In this document: piece by piece, positions 33,588 through 43,246 of the stretch | How the letters are laid out: the number at the start of each line of letters is the position of its first letter | Numbering within the stretch: position 1 is the stretch's first letter | NCBI RefSeq assembly: GCF_016862795.1 | Contig: NZ_BONQ01000172.1 | Coordinates: 35,493 to 99,492, forward strand | DNA: 64,000 bases | Direction of reading: 5' to 3' | From: Dactylosporangium siamense | GTDB taxonomy: Bacteria > Actinomycetota > Actinomycetes > Mycobacteriales > Micromonosporaceae | Notes under the pieces: generated by a model | What the model was told of the DNA's origin: nothing | The model's database searches: none | Seen by the model: the letters and a program-made list of their open reading frames with translations, nothing else | Position numbers and translations under genes: made by a program

Positions 33588-34535
33588 ATGAGCGTGTTGT
33601 ACGAGATGTTCGACGACCGGTTCCGAACCGGGCGGTGCATGAACGGCGACGACCGGCTGGAGGTCCTCTACACCGGCTGCCGCTGGGCGGAGGGACCGAT
33701 CTACATTCCCGCCTGGCGGCACGTGGTCTGGAGCGACATCCCCAACGACCGGATGCTGCGCTGGGACGAGGAGACCGGCGCCGTCAGCGTCTTCCGCCGC
33801 AACGCCGGACACACCAACGGCAACACCCTGGACCGCCAGGGCCGGCTGGTCACCTGCGAACAGGGCAACCGCCGGGTGACCCGCACCGAACACGACGGCA
33901 CCGTCACCGTGCTCGCCGACCGGTGGCAGGGCAAGCGCCTGAACAGCCCGAACGACGCGGCGGTCAGGTCCGATGGCTCGATCTGGTTCTCCGACCCGGA
34001 CTTCGGCATCACCAGCGACTACGAGGGGTACCGCGCCGACAGCGAGATCGGGTCCAACAACGTCTACCGCATCGACCCCGCCACCGGCGAGGTCGCACTC
34101 GTCGCCGACTGCTTCGGCGCACCCAACGGCCTGGTCTTCTCCGCCGACGAGCGGCAACTGTTCGTCTCCGACACCCGCGCCGGCGTCATCCGGGTCTTCG
34201 ACGTCCGGGACAACGGCACCCTGTCCGAAGGCCGGGTCTTCGCCGAAGCGTCCACCCGCGACAACGCCCGCTTCGACAACCTCCGCTTCGACGACGCCGG
34301 CCGCCTCTGGGCCGCCGCGATGGACGACGGCGTGCACTGCTACGACCCCGACGGCACCCTGCTCGGGCGGCTGCTGGTCCCCGAGTCGGTGGCCAACATC
34401 TCCTGGGGCGGCACCAAACGCAACCGGCTCTTCATCACCGCCGAGACCAGCCTGTATTCGGTCGTCATGGGCGTCACGGGCACCCACCCGACCGGACCGG
34501 GACGCCGGCCCTGGCTGGATGACACCCTGCGATAG
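33588..34535 (+). CDS. SMP-30/gluconolactonase-like hydrolase
   Basis: This 315-residue beta-propeller protein has the SMP-30 ligand set. GCRWAEGPIYIPAWRHVVWS provides the Glu, NSPNDAAVRSDGSIWFSDPD the Asn/Asp pair, and APNGLVFSADERQLFVSDT the final Asn and Asp. It should open a sugar lactone with a divalent metal. GGGAAGG precedes the ATG. The divergent Lrp regulator is the probable controller. Confidence 0.9.
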   Translation: MSVLYEMFDDRFRTGRCMNGDDRLEVLYTGCRWAEGPIYIPAWRHVVWSDIPNDRMLRWDEETGAVSVFRRNAGHTNGNTLDRQGRLVTCEQGNRRVTRTEHDGTVTVLADRWQGKRLNSPNDAAVRSDGSIWFSDPDFGITSDYEGYRADSEIGSNNVYRIDPATGEVALVADCFGAPNGLVFSADERQLFVSDTRAGVIRVFDVRDNGTLSEGRVFAEASTRDNARFDNLRFDDAGRLWAAAMDDGVHCYDPDGTLLGRLLVPESVANISWGGTKRNRLFITAETSLYSVVMGVTGTHPTGPGRRPWLDDTLR

Positions 34536-34546
34536 CCTCGGCGACC

Positions 34547-35782
34547 ATGGACGCCGCGGCGCTGATCGCCCAACTCAGCGACCCCGATGCGGCCCGACGG
34601 GCCGACGCGAAGACGCGACTGTGTGCTGCCGGGTCGTCTGCGGTGCCGCCACTCGTCGCCGCGCTGCGGCAGGAGACGTCCGAGCGCCCGTACGACGTGG
34701 CGATGGTGCTGCGGCGCATCGGCCGGCCGGCGGTCGGGCCGCTCGTCGCCGAACTCGCCGGACTCGCTGAAGCGCGCGCCGGGACGGCCCGGCAGTGGTG
34801 CTCCTTCGCGCTGCGGCTGGTCCTCGGCGGCGGCAACGGAAGCGCCGATCTCGACCAGGACCTCATCGCCGCGTTGGCGCACCGGACGCCGCACGTGCGC
34901 GTCGCGGCCGTCCTGGCCCTGGAGAACCGCCGGACGTTCAGCCGGGAGGTCCTCGGTGCGCTGTTGGAGCTGCTCGCGGATCGGCATCCGGAAGTCCGGG
35001 CCGCTGTGACGAAGGTGTTCGTCGGCCTGGGTGAGCGGGCCGTGCCGGACCTCCAGTACATCCGTTCCTCCGGTCCGGGCCGGCTACGGCCGGGTGCGCT
35101 GCGGGTGCTTGCCGAGATCGCCGGGGACCGTGGCCTGCTGCCCGTGGACCTGGCCGCCGTCGAGCGGCTCGTGCGCGTCAAACTGGGCACCGAGTCGGAC
35201 CGGATGCCGGAGGGTCCGGCGATCCTGGGCCATTGGCTGGCGCTGCCCGGCGCGGACCAGGCGGCCGTCCTCGACGCGCTCGACCTCGTGGATGCGCGTC
35301 CGGCAACGATGCGGCTCGGGTATGCGGCCACCCTCCGCGACGCGCAACGCGGACCCGTCGCCGGAAAGCCGTGGGCGGAACGGGTGTTCGTCACGGCGCG
35401 GCTGGACGGATGGACGCTTGTCGTCGGGCCGTGGTACGGCCGGTGGGGCGGCTGGCACTGGTATCCCGACGCCTGCCGCGAACTCAGCACCACCTTCGGC
35501 GCCGCGCACGCCTACTCCTACGGCGGCAGCCGCCGCGAGTCCGCCTGGCTGATCTGCGAGGACGGGCAGATCCGGCGGTGGCTCGACCCGGAGGACCACA
35601 CCGCCCGAGTCGGCGCCCGCCTCCCCGTCGAGCGAACCCGCAAGCCCGACGCGTTCGAGGTAGCCGCAGCGATGTCGACGTCACCGACCGGCCCGCACAC
35701 CGTCCGCGAGGGCGACGGTCTCCTCGCCTTCGTCAGGAACAGCGCCGGACTTGATACGCCGCCAGGTGCTCTGCCGATCTGA
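34547..35782 (+). CDS. HEAT-repeat protein
   Basis: This 411-residue protein begins MDAAALIAQLSDPDAARRAD, an Ala/Leu-rich helical repeat. HEAT-like pairs continue (VAMVLRRIGRPAVGPLVAEL; HVRVAAVLALENRRTFSREV) to about residue 220. The C-terminal 170 residues are different, with aromatic YGRWGGWHWYPDACRE and IRRWLDPEDHTARVG. It is likely a protein-binding scaffold; partners are unknown. TAGCCT eight bases before the ATG suggests its own leaderless promoter inside the end of the SMP-30 gene. Confidence 0.78.
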   Translation: MDAAALIAQLSDPDAARRADAKTRLCAAGSSAVPPLVAALRQETSERPYDVAMVLRRIGRPAVGPLVAELAGLAEARAGTARQWCSFALRLVLGGGNGSADLDQDLIAALAHRTPHVRVAAVLALENRRTFSREVLGALLELLADRHPEVRAAVTKVFVGLGERAVPDLQYIRSSGPGRLRPGALRVLAEIAGDRGLLPVDLAAVERLVRVKLGTESDRMPEGPAILGHWLALPGADQAAVLDALDLVDARPATMRLGYAATLRDAQRGPVAGKPWAERVFVTARLDGWTLVVGPWYGRWGGWHWYPDACRELSTTFGAAHAYSYGGSRRESAWLICEDGQIRRWLDPEDHTARVGARLPVERTRKPDAFEVAAAMSTSPTGPHTVREGDGLLAFVRNSAGLDTPPGALPI

Positions 35783-35795
35783 TCGGCAGAGCACC
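35765..35795. terminator. Bidirectional hairpin terminator
   Basis: GGTGCTCTGCCGAT and ATCGGCAGAGCACC make a perfect 14-bp stem with a 3-base CTG loop. It spans the stop of the HEAT gene and reaches the end of the convergent DUF6069 gene. No T-run follows, but symmetry and place make it a convincing terminator for both strands. Confidence 0.8.
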
Positions 35796-35797
35796 CG

Positions 35798-36208
35798 TCA
35801 GGCCGACAGGCGGCGCGCGACGGCGGGGATCACGATCGCGGCGGCGACCAGGTGGGCGGTCATGAACAGCGCCTTCGTGGCCGGCGCGGCGGTGGAGAGC
35901 ACGTCCGGCACCAGCGACAGGGCGGTGAGCGCCACGGTGGTGCGGACGAAGATCCGGCGTGGGTGCCGGGTGAAGCGGGCCAGCACCACGGCCAGGACGA
36001 CGCCGACCAGCGAGAAGATGGCGGTCAGGGCGCCGAAGCCGCTGACCGGGATGGCCTCGCCGTTCATGGTGAGGGTGATCCCGGCGGCGCGGCCGGCGGC
36101 CGCGACACCCGTGGTGGCCATGCTCGCGATGACCGCGGCGGCGACGCCGATCCCGATCAGCACACCGAGGCGTGGGGTGGTGGCGCTGTCCGCGGTGGAG
36201 GTGGTCAT
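35798..36208 (-). CDS. DUF6069-type four-helix membrane protein
   Basis: This 136-residue protein has four hydrophobic segments: LGVLIGIGVAAAVIASMATT, FGALTAIFSLVGVVLAVVLA, the FVRTTVALTALSLVPDVLST region and FMTAHLVAAAIVIPAVARRL. This matches the DUF6069 family of small actinobacterial membrane proteins, of unknown role. The ATG at 36208 follows a strong palindromic promoter element; the frame is open further upstream but runs through that palindrome, so the longer start is rejected. Confidence 0.82.
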   Translation of the reverse strand: MTTSTADSATTPRLGVLIGIGVAAAVIASMATTGVAAAGRAAGITLTMNGEAIPVSGFGALTAIFSLVGVVLAVVLARFTRHPRRIFVRTTVALTALSLVPDVLSTAAPATKALFMTAHLVAAAIVIPAVARRLSA

Positions 36209-36220
36209 GCTGCGTTCCCC

Positions 36221-36259
36221 GTCCCTATAGTGATTGCGTTCTGCAACCACTATAGGGAC
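36221..36259. promoter_or_regulatory. Large palindromic operator before the DUF6069 gene
   Basis: GTCCCTATAGTG and CACTATAGGGAC are a perfect 12-bp inverted repeat, with a further TTGC/GCAA pair inside the 15-base centre. It overlaps the probable -10 (TATAGG on the minus strand), 12 bp before the DUF6069 start. No regulator gene is adjacent, so the binding protein must be encoded elsewhere. Confidence 0.75.
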
Positions 36260-36275
36260 GAGGTCGAGGGACCTG

Positions 36276-38768
36276 TCAAGGACGCCAGCGCTGGGACGCC
36301 CGGCCGTCACACGGGTTGATCACCAGTCGGGTGCCGTTGCCGGTGGCGCCGTTCTGGGTGTCCAGGCACAGGTTCGACCTGAGGTTGACGATCGAGCCGT
36401 CGGTGCGCACCCACCACTTCTGATTGGTCCACGGCGAGCCGGCGCAGTCCCACACCTGCACGGCGGTGCCGGGCGCGGTGGCACTGCCGGGCGTCTCCAG
36501 GCATCGTCCGGACCCGGCCGACGTCTGGATCTCGCCGTCGCCGCGGACCGTCCACTGCTGCCACGGCAGGCCGTTGCAGTCCCACAGCCCGACCGCGTTG
36601 CCGTTGGCGGCGTCCCCGGCCGACACGCCCTGGATGTCGACGCAGCGGTTGGCCACGCCCGTGATCTGTCGCGCGACCCGTGCCGGCAGGGTGAACCGTT
36701 GCGCGCTGTTGCCGACGCAGTCCCAGATCTGCAGCCGCGCACCGACGGTGGTCGAGCCGCCGGGGCTGTCCAGGCAGCGGCCGGACGACGGGTTGACCAG
36801 CGAACCGTTCGGGCCCGGCCGCCACTGCTGGTTGGCGGCGCCGGTGCAGTCCCACAGCCAGACCTGCGTGCCGTTGCCGGTCTGCCCGCCCGGGACGTCC
36901 AGGCACTTGCCGAGCGCCTCGAGCGCGCCGTCGGACTGCGGCGTCCACTGTTGCGCGCCGTTGCCGTTGCACGTGTAGAGCTGCATCGCCGTGCCGTTGG
37001 CCCGGTTGGCGCCGGCCACGTCCACGCACAGCCCGCCCGGGCCGGTCACCGGTCCGCCGGTGAGCGCGGCCGCGTTGAGCGCGACGGGCGCGCCGACGAC
37101 GACCGCGTCGATGTCCGCGCCGCCGCCGGTCGTGTTGGCGAACGACAGCTGGTTGCCCGCACCCTCGCGCAGCAGCACCGTGACCGACACCGTGTTCGGC
37201 ACGTCCCAGCCGCCGGTCGGCGGGAACGCCACCACGGTCGCGTCGATGCCGTTCACCGTCATCGTGAGGGTACGGCTGACCGCGCCGCCGTTGGTGTAGC
37301 GCAGCTGTGCCTGGGCGTACCCGGTCCGCGGGGCGGTCAGGCCGGTGACGGTCAGCGTGCCGTTGTGCCCGTCGCTGTTGCCCAGGTACCCGACCCGGCT
37401 GCCACCTTCACAGGCCGGGCAGGCGATGCGACCCGCGGTGCCGGTCAGCTGGTTGCCGGCCGCCTCGCCCCCGGTGGTGGCGGTGGAGGGCTCCACCCCG
37501 GACGCCACGAACATCGCCTGGGTACGCGCCGGCACGAACGCGCTGAACGACTGCTGCACGCCGGTCTGGGTCTGCCCGGTCCACAGGTTGCGGACGGTGG
37601 CCGTACCCGACGGGACCAGGCCGAGATCGGAGAACCTCGCGACGATCGGCGCGCCGGTGGTGCCCCGGTTGAACAGCAGCACGGCGCGTTTGCCGGTGCC
37701 GGCGAGAACCTTGCTGTACACCTGCAGCCCGGCACCGTTGTCGTAAACCCGGACCGGTCCCAGCCCGGCGGCGTCCTGGTTGACCGCGATCACGTCGCGG
37801 TTGGTCAGCGTCTGGCGGGTCTGCGCCGACATGGTGGCCAGGTTGTTGCCGGCGCGCAGCGGGCCACCGAGCATGGCCCACAGCGCCAGGTGTGTGCGGT
37901 TGTCCTCATCGGACAGTCCGCGCACGCCGAGCATCATCATGTCGGCGTCGTTGGAGTAGCCGGTGTGCACGGCAAGGGGATGCACGGCCCGGTCGAAGTT
38001 CTCGATCACCTGGTCCAGCGAGATCGGTGCGACGTCGGGGCTGTCGGAGGCTCCCGGCCCGATGTCGCCGCTGGTGCGCCACGAGTCCCCGATCCCCGGG
38101 CCCCAGGTCCACGGGTCGTCGCGGCCCCACACGCAGATGTTGAGGATCATCTCCCGGCCGGTGATCGCCGAGGCCCGCTGGATGGCCGCGCTCACCTCGG
38201 TGTACTGCTGCTTCGGGTTGAGGCCCTGCTGGTCGCCGCCGCACCAGTCCACCTTGACGAAGTCGAAGCCCCACCGCTGGAACTGCAGGAAGTCCTGGTC
38301 GTAGTGGCCGTAGCTGCCCTGGTTGGGAAACTTGGGCTTGTTGCGCGGATAGAGCGAGCCGCAGCCCTGCAGGCCGGCGTCGGTGTAGATGCCCGCTTTG
38401 AGGCCGCGCGCGTGCAGGTAGTCGGCCACCGCCGCCATGCCCTGCGGCCACTGCTGGGCGTCGACGACGATGTTGCCGGCGCCGTCGCGGTTGCCCTGCC
38501 ACCAGCCCTCGTCCAGGCCGATGTTGACGTAGCCCGCGTCGCGCATCCCGGCCGCGACCATGGCGTCGGCCTGTGCCTTGATGGTGGTGAAGTCGTACGT
38601 GTCGGCGAAGTGGTTCCAGGTGGACCACCCCATCGTCGGTGGTGCGGCCGTCCGGGACGTGGTCGGTCCGATCGCCGCGGCGGGTGTGGCGGCGACGATC
38701 GGGACGGCGAACGCCAGGGGTGCGGACAGTGCGACTGCGGCGAGCAGACGCAAGCTCTTGCGGGTCAT
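36276..38768 (-). CDS. Secreted alpha-galactosidase, GH27 with lectin domains
   Basis: The protein has 830 residues. A signal peptide ends near residue 32. The GH27 barrel opens PPTMGWSTWNHFADTYDF; the nucleophile is Asp174 in FVKVDWCGGD and the acid/base Asp235 in SWRTSGDIGPG. A beta-sandwich domain and a carbohydrate-binding-like module (about 440-570) follow, then two ricin-B (CBM13) domains with QQW and CLD repeats to the C-terminus. It should be exported and release alpha-galactose from plant oligosaccharides. GAGGAG precedes the ATG. Confidence 0.94.
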   Translation of the reverse strand: MTRKSLRLLAAVALSAPLAFAVPIVAATPAAAIGPTTSRTAAPPTMGWSTWNHFADTYDFTTIKAQADAMVAAGMRDAGYVNIGLDEGWWQGNRDGAGNIVVDAQQWPQGMAAVADYLHARGLKAGIYTDAGLQGCGSLYPRNKPKFPNQGSYGHYDQDFLQFQRWGFDFVKVDWCGGDQQGLNPKQQYTEVSAAIQRASAITGREMILNICVWGRDDPWTWGPGIGDSWRTSGDIGPGASDSPDVAPISLDQVIENFDRAVHPLAVHTGYSNDADMMMLGVRGLSDEDNRTHLALWAMLGGPLRAGNNLATMSAQTRQTLTNRDVIAVNQDAAGLGPVRVYDNGAGLQVYSKVLAGTGKRAVLLFNRGTTGAPIVARFSDLGLVPSGTATVRNLWTGQTQTGVQQSFSAFVPARTQAMFVASGVEPSTATTGGEAAGNQLTGTAGRIACPACEGGSRVGYLGNSDGHNGTLTVTGLTAPRTGYAQAQLRYTNGGAVSRTLTMTVNGIDATVVAFPPTGGWDVPNTVSVTVLLREGAGNQLSFANTTGGGADIDAVVVGAPVALNAAALTGGPVTGPGGLCVDVAGANRANGTAMQLYTCNGNGAQQWTPQSDGALEALGKCLDVPGGQTGNGTQVWLWDCTGAANQQWRPGPNGSLVNPSSGRCLDSPGGSTTVGARLQIWDCVGNSAQRFTLPARVARQITGVANRCVDIQGVSAGDAANGNAVGLWDCNGLPWQQWTVRGDGEIQTSAGSGRCLETPGSATAPGTAVQVWDCAGSPWTNQKWWVRTDGSIVNLRSNLCLDTQNGATGNGTRLVINPCDGRASQRWRP

Positions 38769-38897
38769 TCGGCTCCTCGTACTGGCGGGTATCGGATCCG
38801 TGTGCCGGACGGCACGGACCGCACGGCAGCCGGCACGTTAGCGCTCACATCGACGCCGGTCGACGAGTTTCGGAACGTCCCGGGACGCGCGTCGCGA

Positions 38898-40769
38898 TCA
38901 GACCGATTCAAACTCCGCTGGCTGCTGCTCCGCCGGCTCGGCGGCGTCGCCGGACGGAGCGGAGGGCTTGCTCGCAATGGCTGCCTTGATGGCGACGTAG
39001 TACAGCCACCCGCCGAGCAGGACCATGACGGCGGCAGTGGGCCACTGCAGGGCGCCGGGGAGGTACAGCGCCAGGAACCACGACTTCACCTCGAGCCCGG
39101 CCGCCAGGACGATCATCGGGACGATGCCCTGCGGGAACAGCGCGATCGAGCCGAACGTCCAGCCGGCGATGGACGCCCAGACCGCCCGCTTCGGCACGTC
39201 GATCTTGACCGACGTGCTGGTGCGGCCGGTGCGCATGAGGAACAGCAGCTCCGCGCCGCGCGCCTCCAGGCGGCGCACCGCCACGTTCCCGAGCCACCAG
39301 GCGAGGAGGACACCAGTGGCGACGCCGACCGGGACCGCCGCCCAGAGCAGGAAGGCGTTGTCGTACACCGTGCCGAACCCGAGGAGCGCACCCGCCGGGA
39401 TGCCCGGCAACAGCCCGCCCCAGACCATGAGGTTGGCCTGGCCGGTCGTGTCGCCGTGCTCCAAGGGGTTGTCGGGTCGCTTGTGGGCGTCCGGGCCGGG
39501 GGCGAGCGCCACCACGGACACGAGCGCGCCCAGGCCCGCCCCGCCGCCCAGCATCGCCGGCGTGAGGGCCAGCACCCACGGCCAGGTCCAGGTCTGGCCG
39601 CTCCAGACGGTGCAGACCACCGCGACGACGAGCGTGATCGGGCCGAAGATGAGCAGGTACGCCAGCTGCCGGCCGCGCAGGTCGGCGCGTTCGCTGCCGG
39701 TGAGCAGCGTCATCCACAGCGCCGTGCCGTCCTGACCGTACAGGTTGGACACGGCGGCACCGGCCATGACGGCGAGTGCGGGCGCGGCCCACGGCAGCAG
39801 CAGCTTCGAGTCGAAGGTGAGCGGCAGCAGCGCCGTGCCGAGCGCCCAGACGACCGGGACGAACACCGACTGGGTCCGCAGCGGGTCGCGCCACCACGTG
39901 CGCAGTTCCTTGCGCAGCATCGGGCCGGCGCTGCCGGCGTACAGCCCGCCGCGGGCCGGGCGCGCGTCGCGCGAGCCACGGATGGTGGCCCGGGCCCGGC
40001 GCGGCGAGCCGAGCGTGCGGCTCCAGGCGAGCAGCAACAGCACGATGAGCGCGGCCAGTCCGGCGAGGGCGGCGAGCACCAGCCACCAGTCCCCCGTGTC
40101 GGCCGACTCGACCGCGACGAGCGCCCAACCCGACGGGACCGCCCGGACCGTCGTGCGGAAGCCCGGTCCGAAGCCGGTCGTCAACACGCCGGAGACCTGG
40201 ATCGCGACGTACACCATCCACCCGGACTGGGCGAGCACCATCATCGCGGCGATGACGGCACCGGTGAACGCGGCGCCGGTGCGGGACCTCGCCACGACCC
40301 CGAACACGGCCATGGCAACCCGCGAGAGCAGCACGACGAAGATCAGCTGCAGCACGACACCGGGCACCGCGACGAGCGCCGGCACGACGCCGAGGCGGGC
40401 GGCGTAGACGATCAGGCTCAGGAACCCCAGGAGGGTGACGGCGGTGGTGATGCCGACGAAGGCCGCGCCGAGCAGGCCGAAGGCGAGCCGCCGGCGGGGC
40501 ACCGACAGCAGCGCGAAGTGCTCGACGCGCAGCACCGTGGCGCCGCCCCAGATCGGGCCGATGACCCAGCCGAGCGCCCACATGAGGTAGACGGCGGCGA
40601 GCAGGTCGGCGACCACGTGCGGGTCGGTGCCGTCCAGGAGGCTGAGCCAGATCGTGGCGCCGGCCAGGACGATGCCGATGACACCGCCGACGACCATCCA
40701 GGTGGCCTTGCCGCCGGTCATGGAGCGGCGAAGGATCGCCAGCTTCATCCGGATCAGGATGCCAGCCAC
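38898..40769 (-). CDS. ABC-2-type transporter permease
   Basis: This 623-residue protein is entirely membranous, with about 14-16 helices. Examples are TWMVVGGVIGIVLAGATIWL, LLGFLSLIVYAARLGVVPAL and WVLALTPAMLGGGAGLGALV. Between the halves is a cytoplasmic MLRKELRTWWRDPLRTQSVF, typical of ABC-2 exporters. It overlaps the ATPase stop by 16 bp, and GGAGGGG supports the GTG at 40769. Together they form a complete exporter of unknown substrate. Confidence 0.88.
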   Translation of the reverse strand: MAGILIRMKLAILRRSMTGGKATWMVVGGVIGIVLAGATIWLSLLDGTDPHVVADLLAAVYLMWALGWVIGPIWGGATVLRVEHFALLSVPRRRLAFGLLGAAFVGITTAVTLLGFLSLIVYAARLGVVPALVAVPGVVLQLIFVVLLSRVAMAVFGVVARSRTGAAFTGAVIAAMMVLAQSGWMVYVAIQVSGVLTTGFGPGFRTTVRAVPSGWALVAVESADTGDWWLVLAALAGLAALIVLLLLAWSRTLGSPRRARATIRGSRDARPARGGLYAGSAGPMLRKELRTWWRDPLRTQSVFVPVVWALGTALLPLTFDSKLLLPWAAPALAVMAGAAVSNLYGQDGTALWMTLLTGSERADLRGRQLAYLLIFGPITLVVAVVCTVWSGQTWTWPWVLALTPAMLGGGAGLGALVSVVALAPGPDAHKRPDNPLEHGDTTGQANLMVWGGLLPGIPAGALLGFGTVYDNAFLLWAAVPVGVATGVLLAWWLGNVAVRRLEARGAELLFLMRTGRTSTSVKIDVPKRAVWASIAGWTFGSIALFPQGIVPMIVLAAGLEVKSWFLALYLPGALQWPTAAVMVLLGGWLYYVAIKAAIASKPSAPSGDAAEPAEQQPAEFESV

Positions 40770-41563
40770 GACAGCCCCTCCCCGTGGCCGACCTCGACGC
40801 CCACCAGGCGCACGAAGGTCTCCTCGAGGGTGCCGTCGCCGCGCACCTCGTCGAGCCGGCCGGCGGCGACGACCCTGCCCTTGGCCATCACGGCCACCGT
40901 GTCGCACAGCTGCTCGACCAGGGGCATGACGTGACTGGACAGCAGCACCGAGCCGCCCGCGGCGACGAACCGCAGCAGGATCGCCTTGAGCGCGGCCGCC
41001 GAGACCGGGTCCACCGCTTCGAACGGCTCGTCGAGCACCAGCAGCCGCGGCGCGTGCAGCAACGCGGTCGCGAGGCCGAGCTTCTTGCGCATACCGGTGG
41101 AGTAGTCCACGACGAGGGTCCGCTCGGCGTCGTTGAGCTCCATCACGTCCAGCAGCTCCTGCGTCCGCTGCGCCACCACGTCGTCGGGGATGCCGCGCAG
41201 CTGACCGATGAAGGTGAGCAGCTCGCGCCCGGTCAGCCGCTCTGGCATCGCAAGCCCGTCGGGCAGGACCCCCATGATCGCCTTGGCCTGCACCGGGTCG
41301 GACCACACGTCGACGCCGAACACCTCGGACCGGCCCTCGTCAGGTCGGAGCAGACCGACCGCCATCGACAGCGCCGTGGTCTTGCCGGCGCCGTTGGGCC
41401 CCACGAGCCCGAAGAACGAGCCCCGGGGAACCGTCAGGTCGACATGGTCCACGGCGACGTTGTCGGCGAAGACCTTGTGCAGGCCGGTCAGCCGAAACGC
41501 CGGCGCCGCCTCCCCGCCACCCGGATGTGACGCGTCGGCATCGTGCCTGGCCAATGTCTCCAC
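40754..41563 (-). CDS. ABC transporter ATP-binding protein
   Basis: This 269-residue protein has Walker A GLVGPNGAGKTTALSMAVGL, signature VVDYSTGMRKKLGLATALLH (STGMR in place of the classic SGGQ), Walker B RLLVLDEPFEAVDP and the H-loop in SVLLSSHVMPLVEQL. It powers the overlapping ABC-2 permease. The GTG at 41563 is preceded by GGGGAAGC; the frame is open further upstream, but that part looks non-coding. Confidence 0.92.
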   Translation of the reverse strand: METLARHDADASHPGGGEAAPAFRLTGLHKVFADNVAVDHVDLTVPRGSFFGLVGPNGAGKTTALSMAVGLLRPDEGRSEVFGVDVWSDPVQAKAIMGVLPDGLAMPERLTGRELLTFIGQLRGIPDDVVAQRTQELLDVMELNDAERTLVVDYSTGMRKKLGLATALLHAPRLLVLDEPFEAVDPVSAAALKAILLRFVAAGGSVLLSSHVMPLVEQLCDTVAVMAKGRVVAAGRLDEVRGDGTLEETFVRLVGVEVGHGEGLSWLAS

Positions 41564-41766
41564 CGCTTCCCCTTGGGCTGTCCTCGAGCGTGCACACCCG
41601 CGCACCGGATAGCAGACAGGGTAGGTGCGGAGATCCCCCGAGGAGTGCCCCGATTGCGTGTCCGGACCGGATTTCCAAATTGACGTCCGTGGTTGACGCG
41701 ACATCAACGAGTTTGCCGTAGGGTCCGGTACCGGTCCGGCTTGATGCTGTGTCTTCGGAGGCGCCG

Positions 41767-43206
41767 GTGTGGAATCGTGTCGAGCGGGCCTTGCGCCGTG
41801 CCTATCGCACCGGGACGTTGCTTGACCTCACCGACCGGCCGCCGGGGTCCGAGAATTCGGTGCGGGCCGAGGTGATCGCGGAGCTCTTGCTGGCCGGACC
41901 GCCGGCTATGCCCGGGCGGACGGCGCGCGTCGACCTCGCCGGTGCACGGATCACCGGGCGGTTCGATCTCACCGGAGCCAGAGTCGATGCGCCGATACGC
42001 CTGCGGCACTGCGTGTTCGACGAGGCGGTCGTGCTTGACCACGCGGAGCTGGGGTCGGTGAACCTCGACGGCAGCACGCTGCCGGGCATCGACACCGAAT
42101 CGCTGCAGGTGGTTCGGTGGTTCGGCATGCGCAACGCCCGGATCGCCGGGCAAGGCTGGTTCCATCACGTGCGGGTGGGCGGCGGGCTGGACCTGAGCGG
42201 CAGCCGGTTCGGTGGTCCGGTCAACCTGCAGCGCGCCGTCATCGAGGGCGACGCCCGGCTCGGCCACGGCGCCGGGTACGCGGCCGGGTTGCGGATGGAC
42301 GGCACACGGATCGCCGGTGATCTCAGCCTCGCCAAGGCCGACGCGCAGGCGCCGACGGACGGCGCGGCGATCAGCGCCAACGCGGTGACGGTCGGCATCA
42401 GCGTGCGGGCGCACGACCTTGTCACCGATGGCGTCGTCATGATGAACGGTCTGCGGGCCGCAGTGGCGATCGTCTTGCAGCGCAACACGCTACGCAATCC
42501 AGACGGTGATGCCCTGCTGCTCGTCGAGGCGCAGACCGCGATGCTGACGCTGCGCCTCACACCGTCCTCGGCCGGCATGATCGTGCTGCGTGACGCACAC
42601 GTCGGGCGACTCATCGACGACCCTGTCGGCTGGCCGGAAGCATGCAGGATCGAGCTGGCCGGCCTGACCTACGAGCGGGTGACCCGCCGCTCCGATGACG
42701 CCACGGAGTGGACCGCCGCGCAGCGGCTGACCTGGATGGCCCGATACGCGACCGGGTTCACGCCCGGCCCCTATGACCAGCTCGCCGCCGCATTGCAGCG
42801 CGACGGCCGGGAGCAGGAGGCCAGCGAGGTGCGCCGCGTCCGGGAACGCCTGCGGCATCGGGCGATGGGCAGGCTCGGCGCGGTATGGGGTGCGATGCAG
42901 GACGTCGCGATCGGCTTCGGCTACCGTCCGGCGTGGGCGCTGCTGTGGCTCGTCGCGGTGCTGGCGGCGGGCAGCGGGTTCTTCGCGTGGAGCGGCCCGC
43001 TGCGTCCGATCACGTTGGGTGGGGCGCCGACCTGGGACCCGCTGCTCTACACCCTGGACCTCCTGGTGCCGCTGGTCGATCTGGGCCAGGAGCGGGCGTG
43101 GGATCCGGTAGGTGCCGACAAGGCGGTGGCGGTGGCGGTGATGGCGGCAGGCTGGGTCCTCGCCACGACGGTCGTTGCCGGTGCCGGCCGCGCACTGCGC
43201 CGCTGA
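41767..43206 (+). CDS. Membrane protein with beta-helical repeats
   Basis: The protein has about 479 residues. Residues 50-270 are repeating beta-strand units such as ARITGRFDLTGARVDAPIRL and GGLDLSGSRFGGPVNLQRAV, a pentapeptide-like right-handed helix. After a charged linker (RREDGREQEASEVRR-type) come membrane helices: AWALLWLVAVLAAGSGFFAW, then AVAVAVMAAGWVLATTVVAG. Such actinobacterial proteins are often loosely annotated as membrane oxidoreductases, without evidence. GGAGG five bases before GTG 41767 makes it a better start than GTG 41749. Confidence 0.78.
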   Translation: MWNRVERALRRAYRTGTLLDLTDRPPGSENSVRAEVIAELLLAGPPAMPGRTARVDLAGARITGRFDLTGARVDAPIRLRHCVFDEAVVLDHAELGSVNLDGSTLPGIDTESLQVVRWFGMRNARIAGQGWFHHVRVGGGLDLSGSRFGGPVNLQRAVIEGDARLGHGAGYAAGLRMDGTRIAGDLSLAKADAQAPTDGAAISANAVTVGISVRAHDLVTDGVVMMNGLRAAVAIVLQRNTLRNPDGDALLLVEAQTAMLTLRLTPSSAGMIVLRDAHVGRLIDDPVGWPEACRIELAGLTYERVTRRSDDATEWTAAQRLTWMARYATGFTPGPYDQLAAALQRDGREQEASEVRRVRERLRHRAMGRLGAVWGAMQDVAIGFGYRPAWALLWLVAVLAAGSGFFAWSGPLRPITLGGAPTWDPLLYTLDLLVPLVDLGQERAWDPVGADKAVAVAVMAAGWVLATTVVAGAGRALRR

Positions 43207-43246
43207 GCCTCGACCAACCGGACGAAGGCCGCCATATGATGCTGGG

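Noticed and set aside
36234..40934. A 1,566-codon open frame on the plus strand opposite the alpha-galactosidase and ABC permease
   Set aside because: It is antisense to two well-supported genes, is Arg/Asp/Gly/Ala-rich with no domain, and arises from high GC at third positions.
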